Source of the DNA: Clostridia bacterium
Lineage (GTDB): Bacteria; Bacillota; Clostridia; Christensenellales; Aristaeellaceae
DNA length: 64,000 nucleotides
NCBI GenBank assembly: GCA_017470095.1
Contig: JAFUFC010000101.1
Location: 1-64,000, forward strand
Reading direction: 5' to 3'
Part shown: positions 63,242 to 64,000 of the stretch, piece by piece
Position numbering within the stretch: position 1 is the stretch's first letter
Layout: each line of letters opens with the position of its first letter
Translations under genes and position numbers: made by a program
Notes under the pieces: generated by a model
What the model was told of the DNA's origin: nothing
Seen by the model: only the letters and a program-made list of their open reading frames with translations
Databases searched by the model: none

Positions 63242-63296
63242 AATCTGTCACTCCTTCTCTCAAATTCCATCTTTACCGGTTGAACGCGATGCGGGA

Positions 63297-64000
63297 TCAG
63301 CCCTTCACGGCGCCGCCGGTCACGCCTTCCACGTAGTACTTTTGCAGGCACAGGAACAGCACCGTCACCGGAACGGCTACCAGCACACCGCCGGCGCAGA
63401 ACATGGTGTAGTAGCTGTTGATCTGGTCCTTGTTCAGCCAGTTGAACAGGCCTACGGCCACGTTCATACCGGCCGAGGAGCCAAAGGCGATATACCGGGC
63501 AAACACGAAATCGCCCCAGGGGCCCATGAAGGCCGTCAGCACCGTATAGATAACGATGGGCTTGGAAAGCGGCAGAATGATTTTTTTCAGCACCTGGAAG
63601 CGGGTGGCGCCGTCCACGCGGGCCGCCTCATCCAGGGATTTGGGAATGGTGTCAAAGAAGCCCTTCGAAACATAATACCCCATGCCGGAGGAGGCTACAT
63701 ACACCAGAATCAACCCGGGCACGGAATTGGCCTGGGTCATGCCCAGATCCTTCAAAACCCGGTAGAGGATGATCATGGTCAGCATCCCGGGGAACATGCC
63801 CAGGATCAGCATGAACCGCATCAGGGCCTTGCGCATCTTGAAGCGGAAGCGGGAGAGGGTGTAGCTCATGCACAGCACGATCACCGTTTGCAGCGCGGCG
63901 GTGATAAGGGCGGTAATGAAGGTGTTCACATACCACTTAGGGAAGTCCGTCTTGAACAGATTATAGTAGTTATCCAGCCCCCACTTTTGCGGGATCACGT
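63297..64000 (-). CDS. Carbohydrate ABC transporter permease, MalG family (partial, 5' end outside window)
   Basis: The last 234 codons are in the window. Five helices can be seen (TALITAALQTVIVLCMSYTL, LMRFMLILGMFPGMLTMIIL and others). The EAA loop that contacts the ATPase is DEAARVDGATRFQVLKKIIL. The C-terminus QKYYVEGVTGGAVKG is the hallmark of MalG-type permeases. It would import an oligosaccharide together with a MalF-type partner beyond the edge. The nearby amylosucrase-type enzyme suggests sucrose or a related sugar. Confidence 0.93.
   Translation of the reverse strand, partial: VIPQKWGLDNYYNLFKTDFPKWYVNTFITALITAALQTVIVLCMSYTLSRFRFKMRKALMRFMLILGMFPGMLTMIILYRVLKDLGMTQANSVPGLILVYVASSGMGYYVSKGFFDTIPKSLDEAARVDGATRFQVLKKIILPLSKPIVIYTVLTAFMGPWGDFVFARYIAFGSSAGMNVAVGLFNWLNKDQINSYYTMFCAGGVLVAVPVTVLFLCLQKYYVEGVTGGAVKG

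Overview
The window looks like a chromosomal segment of a spore-forming, GC-rich member of the Bacillota (class Clostridia), probably a gut or rumen commensal. Sporulation genes (spoIIGA-sigE, a gerA-type germination operon, bofA, a Spo0E-like gene), a Prp protease between L21 and L27, type III glutamine synthetase and RqcH/NFACT support this. The taxon is inferred from gene content only. No tRNA, rRNA, CRISPR array, phage or transposase gene was seen.

Layout. Positions 1-713 hold the 5' part of a family 5 (oligopeptide-type) solute-binding protein. Positions 801-15416 are one enormous surface-protein frame (about 4,870 codons: signal peptide, Glu/Lys/Ala-rich stalk, FctA-like pilin domain, about 29 Cna_B-type domains) broken by a single in-frame TAG at 12612-12614. 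Positions 15417-16297 have no convincing gene. Next come a CmpB-like membrane protein and a DUF2974 lipase-fold protein, then radC, tlyA and dxs (overlapping by ATGA), a zinc-ribbon/TM protein, rqcH and a kinase-like gene, an MIF-family protein plus an SDR oxidoreductase, PRPP synthetase and two small unknowns. A GH32 sucrase lies divergent from gerAA-gerAB-gerAC; bofA converges on gerAC. Then an F420-ligase-like gene, purB, and spoIIGA-sigE.

Positions 40599-44513 form a likely regulated drug-export unit: a consensus promoter, a 31-codon leader peptide, an intrinsic terminator, then two half-size ABC exporters with the asymmetric ATP sites of BmrCD/TM287-288-type heterodimers. Divergent from it is a DUF2975/HTH/lipoprotein cluster. 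Amino-acid metabolism follows: gdhA, an amidohydrolase, type III glutamine synthetase (promoter followed at once by a terminator hairpin), and serC-serA. A Spo0E-like gene with several Spo0A-box matches, pfkA, an M20 peptidase, rplU-prp-rpmA with a structured leader, and a tandem GNAT gene come next. The right end has an amylosucrase-type GH13 enzyme, a permease remnant, and a sugar ABC transporter (MsmK-like ATPase and MalG-like permease, cut by the window edge).

Themes. Carbon: GH32, GH13_4, MsmK/MalG and PfkA fit intracellular use of sucrose and oligosaccharides. Nitrogen: GdhA and GlnN. Sporulation: several genes scattered through the window. Mobile DNA is limited to a MITE-like repeat of about 150 bp (two near-full copies, one remnant) and small palindromes. 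The observations most worth checking are the attenuator ahead of the ABC pair, the amber codon in the giant adhesin, the Spo0A-box cluster at the Spo0E-like gene, and the promoter-terminator arrangement at glutamine synthetase.
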